This document shows positions 54,561 through 64,000 of a DNA stretch of 64,000 nt, in pieces (the first letter of the stretch is position 1; the number at the start of each line of letters is the position of its first letter). Source of the DNA: Salvia splendens (lineage: Eukaryota > Streptophyta > Magnoliopsida > Lamiales > Lamiaceae); assembly GCF_004379255.2 (NCBI RefSeq), contig NC_056035.1:30581208-30645207 (forward strand). Direction: 5' to 3'. The notes under the pieces were generated by a model that worked only from the letters and a program-made list of their open reading frames with translations, ran no database searches and was not told where the DNA came from. The position numbers and the translations under genes are program-made.

Positions 54561-57416
54561 TTTCTAGCCGATAGTCTTCTGATTCTTTCTTAATTCTTCC
54601 AGCAATCTTTCTTCCTGCCCCTGGGTCAACTGACTGTTGATGATGACAGGCTTCGTTTCTTCCTCTCCCAGGTAGACGTACTTTAGATATGCCGGAAGTG
54701 GCTTCAATTCTTTTGCTGGCTTTGGCTCTTCAGTAGGCAGAGGGTTTTCTGCCGCTTCTCCTTTCATTGGCTTGCCTTGATCAAGCCGCTTCTCTAGGCT
54801 GGATACTTGAGCTTTCCCACTTGACCCAGCTGGTCTCGGGTACTCACAAAAATCCATTCGCTTTCACGATGGCTTAGTCGTCCATTTCTCCGACATTCAT
54901 GGTCTCATACCACTCTGCAACTTCTTTCTCGATTTCTTCATCGACAGGGGAATCAGTGAGCTGGCTTTTTAAGAACTCTTCATCCAAGTACTTCTGTACT
55001 AAGGGCTCCGTTACATCTACTGAGTATATGTTCTCGCTGTCGGCTTGCCTCTTCATGGCTTCATCGATATTGAACGTGAACTGCTCTCCGTTGATGTTCA
55101 GGCTTATCGTCAAATTACGGACGTCTGTAATGGTGCTGGCCGTAGACAGGAACGACCGTCCCAGTAGGACTCCACTCGACTCCCTTGCTGCAGGCTCCGT
55201 CATTTTAATTACGAAAAAGTCAACTGGGTACAGAAAGTTATTCCCCTTTACGACTACATATTCCAGAATTTCATCCGGGTGAATACACGATATATCGGCC
55301 AATTGGATCATGTCAGTGTCGATGAGCTTGGCCGCTCCCAGCTTCTTATAGATGGAGTATGGCAAAAATTGATCGACGCCCCGAGATCGCACATCGCGTG
55401 CTCTACTTGAATATCTCCGATTGAGATCGGGAGAGTAAACATTCCAGGATCAGTCTTTCTGGAGGGGAGGTCGCTTCTCTGAATCACGGCGGAAACATTC
55501 TCTTTTGTAATTAGTCTCTCTTCCTCGTTGACTTTTCCCGCCATGTAGTCTTTGACTAATTTACTAATCGGGGGCATTTTTAACACCGTCAAGAGCGGCA
55601 CCTTTACCTCCACATCCTTGAACATACTCGCCACGTCAAGAGCGGCACATTCACCTCCCACTTTTGTCTTGCCCTTTTCACTCCCTCTTGCTTGCTCTGC
55701 TCCACTAGATTCTCTTTCTTCTTCATGGCTCGGTCCAGACATAGATGCTGGAGATTTCTCAGGTGGAGTAGGGCTTTGGTAGACTTTTCCTGATCTTAGG
55801 GAGACTTCGCTGATGTTTTCACGACCAGGTGGCTGCACAGTGGCTGGAATCTTTCCTTCATTTCCCCTCAGCTCGTCCAGTGACATCGCAACTTGAGAAA
55901 GTTGCTTCGTCAGCATTTCCAAAGCCGCCCGCTGCTCCTTCTGAGCCTCTTGTATTTCCCGCATCGCATCATTAGGATGGTGTGGTACTATCATATCTCC
56001 TTGGCCATCGTTGGGGTGTCGGTTGTATCTTTGATTCGGTGGTCCCCCACCGTGGTTGGGCTGCGAGTAGTTAGATTGCCCATAATGCTCTTGCTGGTAT
56101 TGCGGATGGTTGTGTTGTTGATTTCCAGGGTGCTAATTTCCCCGTTGGTGTGGTGGAACATAGCTGACCATTTGGTTATTCAGCTGCATTCCCTGGTCGC
56201 TTGACTGGGGGCCTTGTTGTCTGTACCCCCAGTTTCCTTCATTCTGCTTGCTTGACCAGTTGGGATGTCCTCCACTGGACCAGTTTCCTTGAGGTCCACT
56301 TGACCAACCTGTCTGGCCTCCCTGCATTCTGATCCCTCCGCTATTTGATCTATCTTGGTTTCGGGCTGGCCAGGTGGGCTGCCCTTCAGAAGGTTGCGGC
56401 TGCTGTGTCGAGGGTTGAGGTGGTTGGCTTTGACTCTGATCAGTCCACCTAAAGTTAGGGCTGTCCCTCCATGTAGCGTTTCTCTGTTTTCACTGGATCC
56501 AATTGTCATTTGCATTCCAGTGGCCTACGGCATTCACTTGGGGTTGCGGCTCCACCCCAGGGGGAAACTCGCAATAGTAATAGTGATGCTCTTCTGGCGG
56601 TGGCGGTAGCGGCGCATACTGCTGCTCCTTCAGCGCAGGCGGTGGAGGTGCTCTGGATTTCTCTACTGCCTCTAACAACTTCTTCTCCATCTGTTCAAAT
56701 CGAGCCTCCAGTTTCTCATCGATGCGCGCCTCTGCTGTGTGCACCGCACCTCTCTTTTACTGGCCACGGGATGTCTCGTACGACCTCTTGGCTTCAATAA
56801 GCCTCTCCAGGATGTTTTTGGCTTGGCTGAATGGGGTGTTTGAGAAATCCCCTTGGGCTGCGAGGTTGAGGTCGTTCTTGCTGTCAACTATCAGTCCACC
56901 ATAGAAGATCGAGTAGATTTCCCGCTCCCCCAGCTTGTGGTTGGGGTATGCTTGAAGCAGCCCTTGGAATCTATCCCAGTATTGACCGAGGGGCTCATCG
57001 TACTCCTGTCTGGCTTCTGTAATTTCCCTCTTGAGGGCACTTGTCTTTGACGCGGGGAAGAAACGATATAGAAATATCATGCGGAACTCGGTCCATGTTT
57101 CGATGGACCCTTCTGGCAGTCTCGACAGCCATACTCCAGCATCACCCTTCAAGACGAAGGGGATAGCCTTCAGCCTATAGTCTTCAGATGTAGATCCAGC
57201 CGGTACAGGTTGGATGTCGCAGTATCTGCAGAATTCCTCCAGGAAAGCGTAAGGACACTCATTCGAGAGGTCATAGAAATGGGATAAAACAGCCAATACT
57301 CCTGACTTGATTGCGATGGTCCGCATCCCAGGAGTGATAGTGATGGCATGGGTGGGATCCTTTTCATCGTGAGCGTGCAGAGAGCCAATTCCTGAGTCGT
57401 TATCGACGATGGTCAT
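54561..57416 (-). pseudogene. Athila gag and protease
   Basis: Gag starts at 57416 on the minus strand (MTIVDNDSGIGSLHAHDEKD). The gag domain includes RLKAIPFVLKGDAGVWLSRL and YRFFPASKTSALKREI and runs to a stop at 56757. Broken frames then carry a Gly/Gln/Ser-rich, tryptophan-studded tract. A helical segment with EIQEAQKEQRAALEMLTKQL follows, parallel to that in the 980-residue Gag at 12876-15818. The protease-like motif MCDLGASIN, of the retropepsin DxGA type, lies near 55400, and a frameshift follows. Frames 55392-54874 and 54857-54564 cover the linker to RT. Stops and frameshifts inactivate it. Confidence 0.85.
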
Positions 57417-57700
57417 CTCTTCTTTTGCTTGTTCAAGTGGTGGTGGTTGGGGTTGTGCGTTCTGCTCTCCTTCTTCTTCGCTGGTCAGTTTTTCGGCGGC
57501 TGCTGCTGCTAGTGTGGCTTGGTATCGCGTGGTAACAACACCGGCTTCCTAGACTCTCCAATGAGCGTTCGTATCTCTGTATACGAAGGGATGATTCCAG
57601 TGTCCACCGCGTTGGTACCTTCTCATGAACAGAAAGAAAAAAACAAATAAGAAAACTATTTACACCTATGCGCTACACACAAACATAAAATAACAGCATG

Positions 57701-57720
57701 CTTCCCCGGCAACGGTGCCA
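57701..57720 (-). other. Athila primer-binding site
   Basis: TGGCACCGTTGCCGGGGAAG on the minus strand follows the 5' LTR after a three-base spacer. It is the tRNA-Asp-complementary form used by Athila/Tat elements. Confidence 0.82.
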
Positions 57721-57723
57721 TTT

Positions 57724-58843
57724 TGGCGGGCTTTTGTGAATAATTGAGATTGGATCAAGTTATATGGAAGAGATAATTGAACCGGATGGACCAATTAGCA
57801 AATGTCGTTGCCACTTGATCAAGACGATCTCGCTCTCGCTCACCACCAAAGTAATTTATAAACTCCCAATTTTGCACTACTTTAACAGTAAAACGGCAAG
57901 TTCGGGGTCGATCCCACAGAGAAGCTAGTGTATCAAGTGTGTGAGTAGTGAAAAGGGGTTGGCTGCTGCCACGCTTTACTTTTGGGAGTTTTTAACTACT
58001 GATTTTACGCTAGACACAAAGTAAACTAACCACTTGCTCAAGGGAATTTTAACTACTGAATCAAGTGAATTGCAGACTGGAATGAAAATTAACTACTTAG
58101 AATAGTAAACACGATAACGAAAACAACACAACTTCGATTTTATACTCAGCATTCAAACGAGTACAGCGAATATGCAGAATGTAAAAAGCTCGAAACTTTA
58201 ACTACAAAGCAACTTGAAATTTGACTAAGCTAACACTTCGGAAAATACGAAAGCAAGTAAAACCGAGAAGATCCTCGGTAGGAAACTTGAGATAACGCCG
58301 ACAGATATCGAGTATTCTGTAGTGATCACTTCGATCGCCCTTTAACTAAACGTTTCTCTATCTAAGCTATCTAGAGAAATGAGCTAAACTAAACTAAAAA
58401 CTAAAGACGGAAAGGTAAAAGCTCCGGATTGTTTTGCGTGGTGACACATCCTCTATTTATAAACTGGGCAACGACCTCCAGCTGGATAACGATCTTGGCA
58501 GGGAATATTCACTCACACTGAGAGCGAGCGACACATCGATTGCTACGTGCTCTTCTTCTAGAACGTTGTCCTTGATAACAGAATGATGCGCACCATCCAA
58601 TTCATTAGCCTCACGTGTCCTTCTTCTGGAAGCCAGTGTTCCCCTCCTTGACTGCTTGATTACTCCCCTTGATCAACTCCCCCGATTTCTGGCCTTTTTC
58701 GCCTATTGTACTCGCTTGACCAGTTTGGCCTTGTTGTCTTGGTCAAGCGGCATTCCTGCACGTTTAACACTTGCTTTGCGCGATAAACTGATCAAATAAC
58801 GTACATTTTACCCATAAACCGATGCATAAAATGGGTCTTATCA
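57724..58843 (-). repeat. Athila 5' LTR
   Basis: On the minus strand it begins TGATAAGACCCATTTTATGC and ends AAAAGCCCGCCA. It has the same length as the other LTR, at about 97% identity by eye. Confidence 0.9.
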
Positions 58844-58899
58844 AGTTCTCACCTGTCCAAGCAATTTATACTTGGCGCGGTGGCGCTCGAGGCAGTCTT

Positions 58900-58985
58900 A
58901 ATTACCTTTCTAGGTTTTCTTGGGTGGAGGCATCCGGAGAATTGTTCCAAATTAAGCTTTCTCCGATCCATTTCTCCACCACACC
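58900..58985 (-). other. Exon-like segment next to Athila
   Basis: On the minus strand a TTTCATTTCTCTTTACAG acceptor-like sequence precedes an open segment translating as GVVEKWIGESLIWNNSPDAS. A AAAGGTAATT donor-like site follows it. I do not recognise the protein. It may be an exon of an unseen or decayed gene. Confidence 0.3.
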
Positions 58986-58989
58986 ACTG

Positions 58990-60819
58990 TAAAGAGAAAT
59001 GAAAATATCTCACGTTTGTAACTTCATTTATATCCTATATTACTTCAGATAAACTAATAAAGAATTAACGAAAGTGAAAAAAGAGAGTAAGAAACACTAC
59101 TACTATAATTAATTAGGTAAATTGTATCTTTACAACAATGTGAAACATTAGACCTAAGAAATTCTTAATAATGTTGAGACAACCTACCAATTCACAATAC
59201 AAATTCCAAAAACAAAACATCGTAGGACCTTTCTTGAACTGAAAGGAAGAGAAAATCAACTTAGAGAGATAATTTTTCGTTAATGGAGTTCTGTTAGTTT
59301 TGCTCGGTATTTATAGAAAAATATTTCAGTTTTGCTCTTGTAGAAGTTGTTGGCAAATTGAAAGTTGGCGTGCAAACTTTTTTCCCTAAATCAAGATTGC
59401 CAGCTTTTTTTGGAATATTTTTAATGTAATAACACCACTACTTTCTTTTCTTTTTGGAATATGTACCATCTCTTGGCTACACTGTTCTATGTGAAATTTA
59501 CTTTTGCTAGGAAGACAATATCTATTCTGTCAGAAATCTAAAAACTTTCCCATGTACACTCTCATTTTCCCGCCAAAATTGACTCCTGAAAACTACCACT
59601 TTATATAATGAAAGATGTGAGATCCATATTATTAGTAAGAGAGAAGAGGAAAAAGTAAGAGAGAAGTAGTATTAGTAGAATGTGTGGTCCATACTATTAT
59701 AAGAGATAAGGAAAAAAATAAGAGAGAAGTTGTTGAAAACTTTTCTTTTTTAAATGTGCACTATTTTTTGTGGATAACAAAAAATGGTAAATATGCTCTA
59801 TTTTTTGTGGACGGAAGGAGTATATTTCTTAGTCGGCATAAGATTTTATGAGTGGGTGGTTAATGTGTTTGATTGAAGAAGGAAAGGGTATGTGTAAGTA
59901 TTAAATTGAAAGAGAAAGAGAGTACAATATTTAATTGGAGAAAGAAAAGAGTGATTGGGTGTATTAATTGAAGATTGAAAGTTTTCAAAAATAGAAACAT
60001 GTCATCTTATTTGAGATAAACTAAAAATGAAAGTGTGTCATCTTAGTTTGAACGAAAGGAGAAGTTATTAGTTGGTCACACTTATTTTAACATAAAATAT
60101 TTGAAAGAAGGAAAAATATTCAAAAGCGCAAACTAAATATTCTTTTCGAAATTGATGAAAAATACACATACAAATTCGAAAGACCAGCAATTTCAAAATG
60201 ATTGGTTTTGCATAAACAAAACATTCTCTGCAATAATAAAATATTTCCGCAATTATTAGCATTGTTCTAAAAGCACTGTATCATATATTACTGTTTGCTA
60301 TCATAACATTACAACACCAAAATTTTAATATTAGAATACTCATGTGGACTATTTACATGCTTGTGATCCATTATAGATAAATAAATACTCCCTCTGTCCC
60401 ATAAAAATATGGACGGATGATATGACACGTGAATTAGAATAAAATTGATAAATTAAGAGAGAAGGAGGAGAATGGTATGATAAAGTAGAGTTAGTGGATA
60501 GTGAGACCTAAATTATTTAATTGATATAACTTTTCAAAAATAAAATGCATATATATTTGTGGAATAGACGAAAATGGAAAGTATATATAATCGCATTTTT
60601 TTTTAGTAAATGCACTCTTACGAGACGTATTGCAATCCGTTGGGGTCGTATATTAAATAAAGACAACAAACATATCAATGTTACTTTCAGTCACTTAAAT
60701 ATTTATGCAAACAGTTGTATAAAACAGTATTAATACATGAATTATGTATGTCGGCAATATTAGGATAAGTATGAAAATGATACTTGCAACAATGATTTGA
60801 GTTACATTCTTCGATTTAA
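58990..60819. other. Spacer with MITE fragments
   Basis: No gene is seen. A Stowaway-like right end (GTGGACGGAAGGAG) lies at about 59807-59820. A second MITE spans about 60388-60581 (CTCCCTCTGTCCCATAAAAA left, TGGAATAGACGAAAATGGAA right, TA flanks). The rest is AT-rich. Confidence 0.5.
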
Positions 60820-61815
60820 GGGCATCCACAATGGGGCGCCCTATGGCGCGCCACGTCAGCAGTTTTATCCTCTTACCCCCACCTGCAATGGGGCGCCCAA
60901 AGGCGCGCCCTATGCATTTTATTTAATTTGAATATTTAAATAACAAAAAAATGGGAAAAACTTCATTGCATATATAAAAATTAATACATTACAATACGAA
61001 TTAAAAAAATACGCAAACTCAACGACGGCGGTTACGGGCCCACACTTCTGCAATCATGTCTTTCATGAGTTGTGCATGGTCTTGATGGTTGCGCATTGAG
61101 GCCTGTCTAGCTAGAACTTCGTCGAAGCCCGACGGCAATCCTCTAGCGGGGGGCTCGGTCGCCGTGCTGGACGAGCTAGATGCACTGTCATCATCGTTCC
61201 ACTCGGTGATGCTCTCACCTTCATGCTCAACTATCATGTTGTGCATGATAATGCACGCATACATGATGTCGGCGATGATTTCTTTGAACCAAAGACGAGC
61301 GGGCCCTCTCACAACGTTGGTGAGCTGCCGCGTGGTCGCGTCGGACAGACGTCCGACGTCGATTAGGCCTGCGGATCTGCTCCGCCGCAACCGCCTCCTC
61401 GCGCTGCAGTTCAAGTAAGCATTCCGTCATGGCCTCTTCAACGGCTGCATCTAAGGCTGCCGAGGTCTCCGAGTGCGAACTACTCGACTCCGAGGAGCTA
61501 GAACTAGTGGTGTCATCGTCGTGGTTCATTTTGGTATGTGAGATAGGTAGAAATGTGAGAGAGGAGCGAAACGAGAGAGGCGAGATATACGTATGAACAA
61601 GTGAATGAGAAACGAGGTTTAAATAGAAAAAAATAAAAAACGCGTGGCATCTTCCGCGACCATCGTCCCCTGATCCCGCAATGGGGCGCTCGATGGCGCG
61701 GACGATGGCCTATCGTCCGCCGAGCCCACAATGGCGCGGACGATATGCCATCGTCCGCGCTTCAACGGCGGACGATGCATCGGGCGTGGGCGTAGGGCGC
61801 AGATGATGGCGGGCA
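60820..61815 (-). mobile_element. Internally deleted PIF/Harbinger element
   Basis: The left end reads GGGCATCCACAATGGGGCGC after TAA, a typical PIF/Harbinger terminus. Near the other side, CGCAATGGGGCGC and CACAATGGCGCGG words recur, but an exact right terminus was not found, so the end is approximate. It contains a minus-strand transposase remnant. Confidence 0.6.
61019..61529 (-). pseudogene. PIF/Harbinger transposase, core deleted
   Basis: On the minus strand an N-terminal serine-rich start (MNHDDDTTSSSSSESSSSHS) and an EAVAAEQIRR segment lie at 61529 to about 61380. After a frame change this joins the family's C-terminal block FKEIIADIMYACIIMHNMIV (about 61300-61220) and a tail ending ARNRRR at 61019. 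The whole catalytic DDE core is missing. It resembles the transposase at 31547-32681 at the shared IMYxCIIxHNMIV block. Confidence 0.75.
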
Positions 61816-62678
61816 CTTGAGATATGACATGAGATAGAAAAGTACATCTTTCATAGTAGATGTCACACTTGAGATATGACATGAGATTTTGGGAGATGTT
61901 ATTTATGTGTTGAGTGGTGAAAGAAAAAATAATTTTATAATTGATATGCGAAAGAAAAAAGAAAGAAAAAATGTGACAATTTTTTATGGGACAAACTAAA
62001 GAGGATAGTACGACGAAGGAATAGCTTAACTAAAAAGGATAGTACGACGAAGGAGTAGCTTATGTATGCGGAGCGTATAAATGCATTTATATAAATTGAT
62101 TGTCTCCAACATCAAGAGTTAAAACGGAGGATATAAAAGACCGACGACGCAAAAAGGTGCATTGGATCCACTTGAAGCGAAGGATCGAAAGGTAAAAAGG
62201 CGTGACATTATTTAGTTGGGGTGGCGACACGTTGCACGTGCAGAAACGTGACAGCTGCAGAGCCTTTTCGATCCGTGGGCCCCACTTTTTACCAAATTCA
62301 TCAAAGCAAAAAGTTCATTTTTGACCGTCAATTAGTACGAACCTTACCGAACCCATTAACTATCCTTTTACAGCACAATCAGTCAACAACTTGAAATTAC
62401 CACTACACCCCCCTTTCCCTTAAACAAATCAAATAGCCTCCTCATGTTTATTCATCTTCTTCCTATTCAAACATTTATTAACAAACAGTAAAAATAGGAA
62501 AGAAAAAGAAAAAGTGGTTTGAGATTCGTTAACCTGTCAACATCCCACTCTTAACCGTTACATTTCTTTTTACTCCTTTTTTTTTACTCTATAATGTGCC
62601 AAAGAGTAGCAAAAATATTTACAAATATGAACCCCAACATCAATAAAATTATCTTTTCAATCTTAAGCTCAGCCTCCT
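61816..62678. other. Spacer downstream of SMAX1
   Basis: The left part carries a short duplicated segment (CACTTGAGATATGACATGAG twice, near 61815 and 61866) and MITE-like AAGAAAAAATGTGACA sequence. The remainder should include the SMAX1 3' UTR on the minus strand. No gene is seen. Confidence 0.45.
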
Positions 62679-64000
62679 TCATACCAGAATGCTGCTAGGC
62701 AGCCACTCGCTATTCCCGTCGCGGTCGCGGTCGCAGTCGCTTGATCCCGGCTCCACCACTAGGCGAACTACCGAGTTGCTCTGGTCTCCGCCCGAGGACA
62801 GCCGCGCCTTCAGCTGGTCGAAACTTGGTGCAACGACTTTCTCGATCCATTCTTCGAGGCTGCTCCGGTCGTGCCACAGCCCCCCTAAGATCTTCTCCAA
62901 CACATCGTCTTCCACTTGTATGGGCGGCGCCTTCTCGCCCACGGCCATGGAGAACTTGACCATGATCGTTTTCTTGATCTCCCTCCGGACGAAAGCCGAG
63001 CTCACGGGCTTGAACACTATGCCATCGTCCACATTGCTCAAGAGGTCATGAGGCACTGATGTGATGGAGAAATGCCCGTTTACGAGGCCGAGTTCATCTT
63101 CGTGATCGAAGGTCAGGTCGCTCGAATTGTTCGAGCCGCCCGTTTTGTCGTCCTTGACGAATGCGGATGCGAGGTTAAGATCCAAGGACAGGCCGGCTTC
63201 CATTTCCCTTCTCGGCTTCATTGACCTATCTTCGTCGTGCAACCAATTAGCTCTGCGTTTCGCACTCTTTTCTCTAACGATCAGTCCCAATTGCCAGCCG
63301 CCGCTTGCTACGGACGCAAGCTTCTCCTCGTCCACGAATCTACCTTCTCTTACAGCGTCGGGATTCGTTACAGACCAATCTCCGGTGATGATGAATATCG
63401 CATTGCCTAGGCCAACTTCACGGCCATGAGAGTCGGTGAGCCTGCCTCTCTCAATCGCCCTCTTGATGCTCGCACGGACTAGCATATCCGCTTCATCAAT
63501 GTCCTCGAGCATGATCACCAAAAATGGGTTTCTTCGAACAACCTCTGCGATCCGGTCTATAGCTGTTTTACCTCGGAAACTAATGTCCACATCTTCATCA
63601 TCCCGTCGTTTGCCTAGGCATATCATCACCGGATTAACCCCAAACATTTGATCGGCCAACACCGATGCCATCTTCTTCTTCCCAACTCTGTCCGGCCCCG
63701 TGAATAACAACCAAATGTCACCCCTCGTTCCAGCACCACGTCGTTTCCCATTCCCCAATCTGCACCGAGTGATGGCTGAGGCCACAGCGGAAGCTGCTTC
63801 AGCCTGCCACCACGCCTTCTCCATGAGCCCCTTGAGCAGTTTCTTGTACGTATCGGCATCCAAAGCGTTAGAGAATTTATCAAGCAACTTGGTTTGTGGC
63901 TCGGACGAGATGCAGCCCAAGAAGTCTTTAGCATGATCCTCCGATGCTTTCTCAGGACCGTTATCCAGTCCTTTCCATCCCAGATTCAGATCTGTTCGGA
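62679..64000 (-). CDS. SMAX1: SMAX1, C-terminal part (runs off window)
   Basis: The frame is open from the window edge (TDLNLG, then a block ending KDFLGCISSE) to the stop at 62679-62681; the last about 439 residues are present and the N-terminal half is outside. SMAX1 is a nuclear ClpB-like repressor degraded after karrikin/KAI2 signalling through MAX2. Visible features are the Walker-A-like GPDRVGKKK, the degron motif FRGKT (about 63578-63564) and VIMLEDIDEADMLVRASIKR. Further along are SHGREVGLGNAIFI, an EAR repressor motif LSLDLNL (about 63191-63171) and the C-terminal LEEWIEKVVAPSFDQLKARL. The DFLGCISSE block and C-terminus fit SMAX1/SMXL2 rather than SMXL6-8. The ATG at 63920 is internal. 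Confidence 0.9.
   Translation of the reverse strand, partial: RTDLNLGWKGLDNGPEKASEDHAKDFLGCISSEPQTKLLDKFSNALDADTYKKLLKGLMEKAWWQAEAASAVASAITRCRLGNGKRRGAGTRGDIWLLFTGPDRVGKKKMASVLADQMFGVNPVMICLGKRRDDEDVDISFRGKTAIDRIAEVVRRNPFLVIMLEDIDEADMLVRASIKRAIERGRLTDSHGREVGLGNAIFIITGDWSVTNPDAVREGRFVDEEKLASVASGGWQLGLIVREKSAKRRANWLHDEDRSMKPRREMEAGLSLDLNLASAFVKDDKTGGSNNSSDLTFDHEDELGLVNGHFSITSVPHDLLSNVDDGIVFKPVSSAFVRREIKKTIMVKFSMAVGEKAPPIQVEDDVLEKILGGLWHDRSSLEEWIEKVVAPSFDQLKARLSSGGDQSNSVVRLVVEPGSSDCDRDRDGNSEWLPSSILV

Larger units (their letters stand above)
46064..58843 (-). mobile_element. Athila-type gypsy retrotransposon
   Basis: LTRs of 1120 bp each (46064-47183 and 57724-58843) flank the body. The target duplication AGTTC is at 46059-46063 and 58844-58848. 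Reading the minus strand, the order is 5' LTR, tRNA-Asp-type primer site, gag, protease, reverse transcriptase, RNase H, ATHILA ORF-1, hairpin-bearing 3' region and 3' LTR. About 34 LTR differences were counted by eye, roughly 3%, so it is older than the element at 11189-19256. No integrase is recognisable, and stops and frameshifts run through pol. A solo LTR at 48892-50345 is inserted in the 3' part. Confidence 0.9.

Noticed and set aside
63626..63936. Frames overlapping SMAX1 on both strands
   Set aside because: They are out-of-frame shadows. The SMAX1 frame is continuous to the window edge with conserved motifs.

Overview
This is plant nuclear DNA, almost certainly a eudicot. It contains three intron-bearing or large plant genes: a cyclic-nucleotide-gated channel, plastid SecY and the strigolactone/karrikin-pathway repressor SMAX1. 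These sit in AT-rich sequence packed with nested plant transposons (copia, Athila-type gypsy, LINE, SINE, Stowaway, hAT and PIF elements). The species cannot be read from the sequence; a lamiid such as a Lamiales member is only a guess.

Layout. 1-5.2 kb: a FAR1-type MULE transposase remnant, a MITE inserted in another MITE, and a minisatellite with a unit of about 91 bp that is itself split by a 5'-truncated LINE. 5.5-21.05 kb: a broken host membrane-protein gene split by a 14.8-kb copia element (5935-20731). That copia carries two hAT-type MITEs and, inside its reverse transcriptase, a young 8.07-kb non-autonomous Athila-like element (11189-19256) that encodes only a 980-residue Gag. 22.5-28.7 kb: a solo LTR of a gypsy-type element with intact GGGGC target duplications, holding a SINE and a 2.4-kb foldback element. 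28.7-35.2 kb: MITEs, a second foldback element and a PIF/Harbinger element with a damaged transposase.

35.2-41.8 kb is the gene-dense part. A CNGC15-like channel (seven exons, 692 aa) and plastid SCY1 (eight exons, 545 aa) lie tail to tail with 172 bp between their stop codons. 46.06-58.84 kb is a complete but decayed Athila-type gypsy element on the minus strand (AGTTC duplications, 1120-bp LTRs). It has gag-protease-RT-RNase H and an ATHILA ORF-1 gene but no visible integrase, and a solo LTR is inserted in it. 60.8-61.8 kb is an internally deleted PIF element. The window ends inside the 3' half of SMAX1 on the minus strand.

The most unusual structure is the foldback element at about 22.8-25.2 kb. 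It carries nine copies of a module resembling a plant snRNA promoter: an upstream sequence element close to RTCCCACATCG, then 32-34 bp, then TATAAAAG. The outermost module of each arm points outward. Thirty-two bp beyond its TATA box each arm holds a two-part hairpin whose sequence differs between arms by a compensatory A:T to G:C pair. This looks like a mobile element carrying divergent small-RNA genes.
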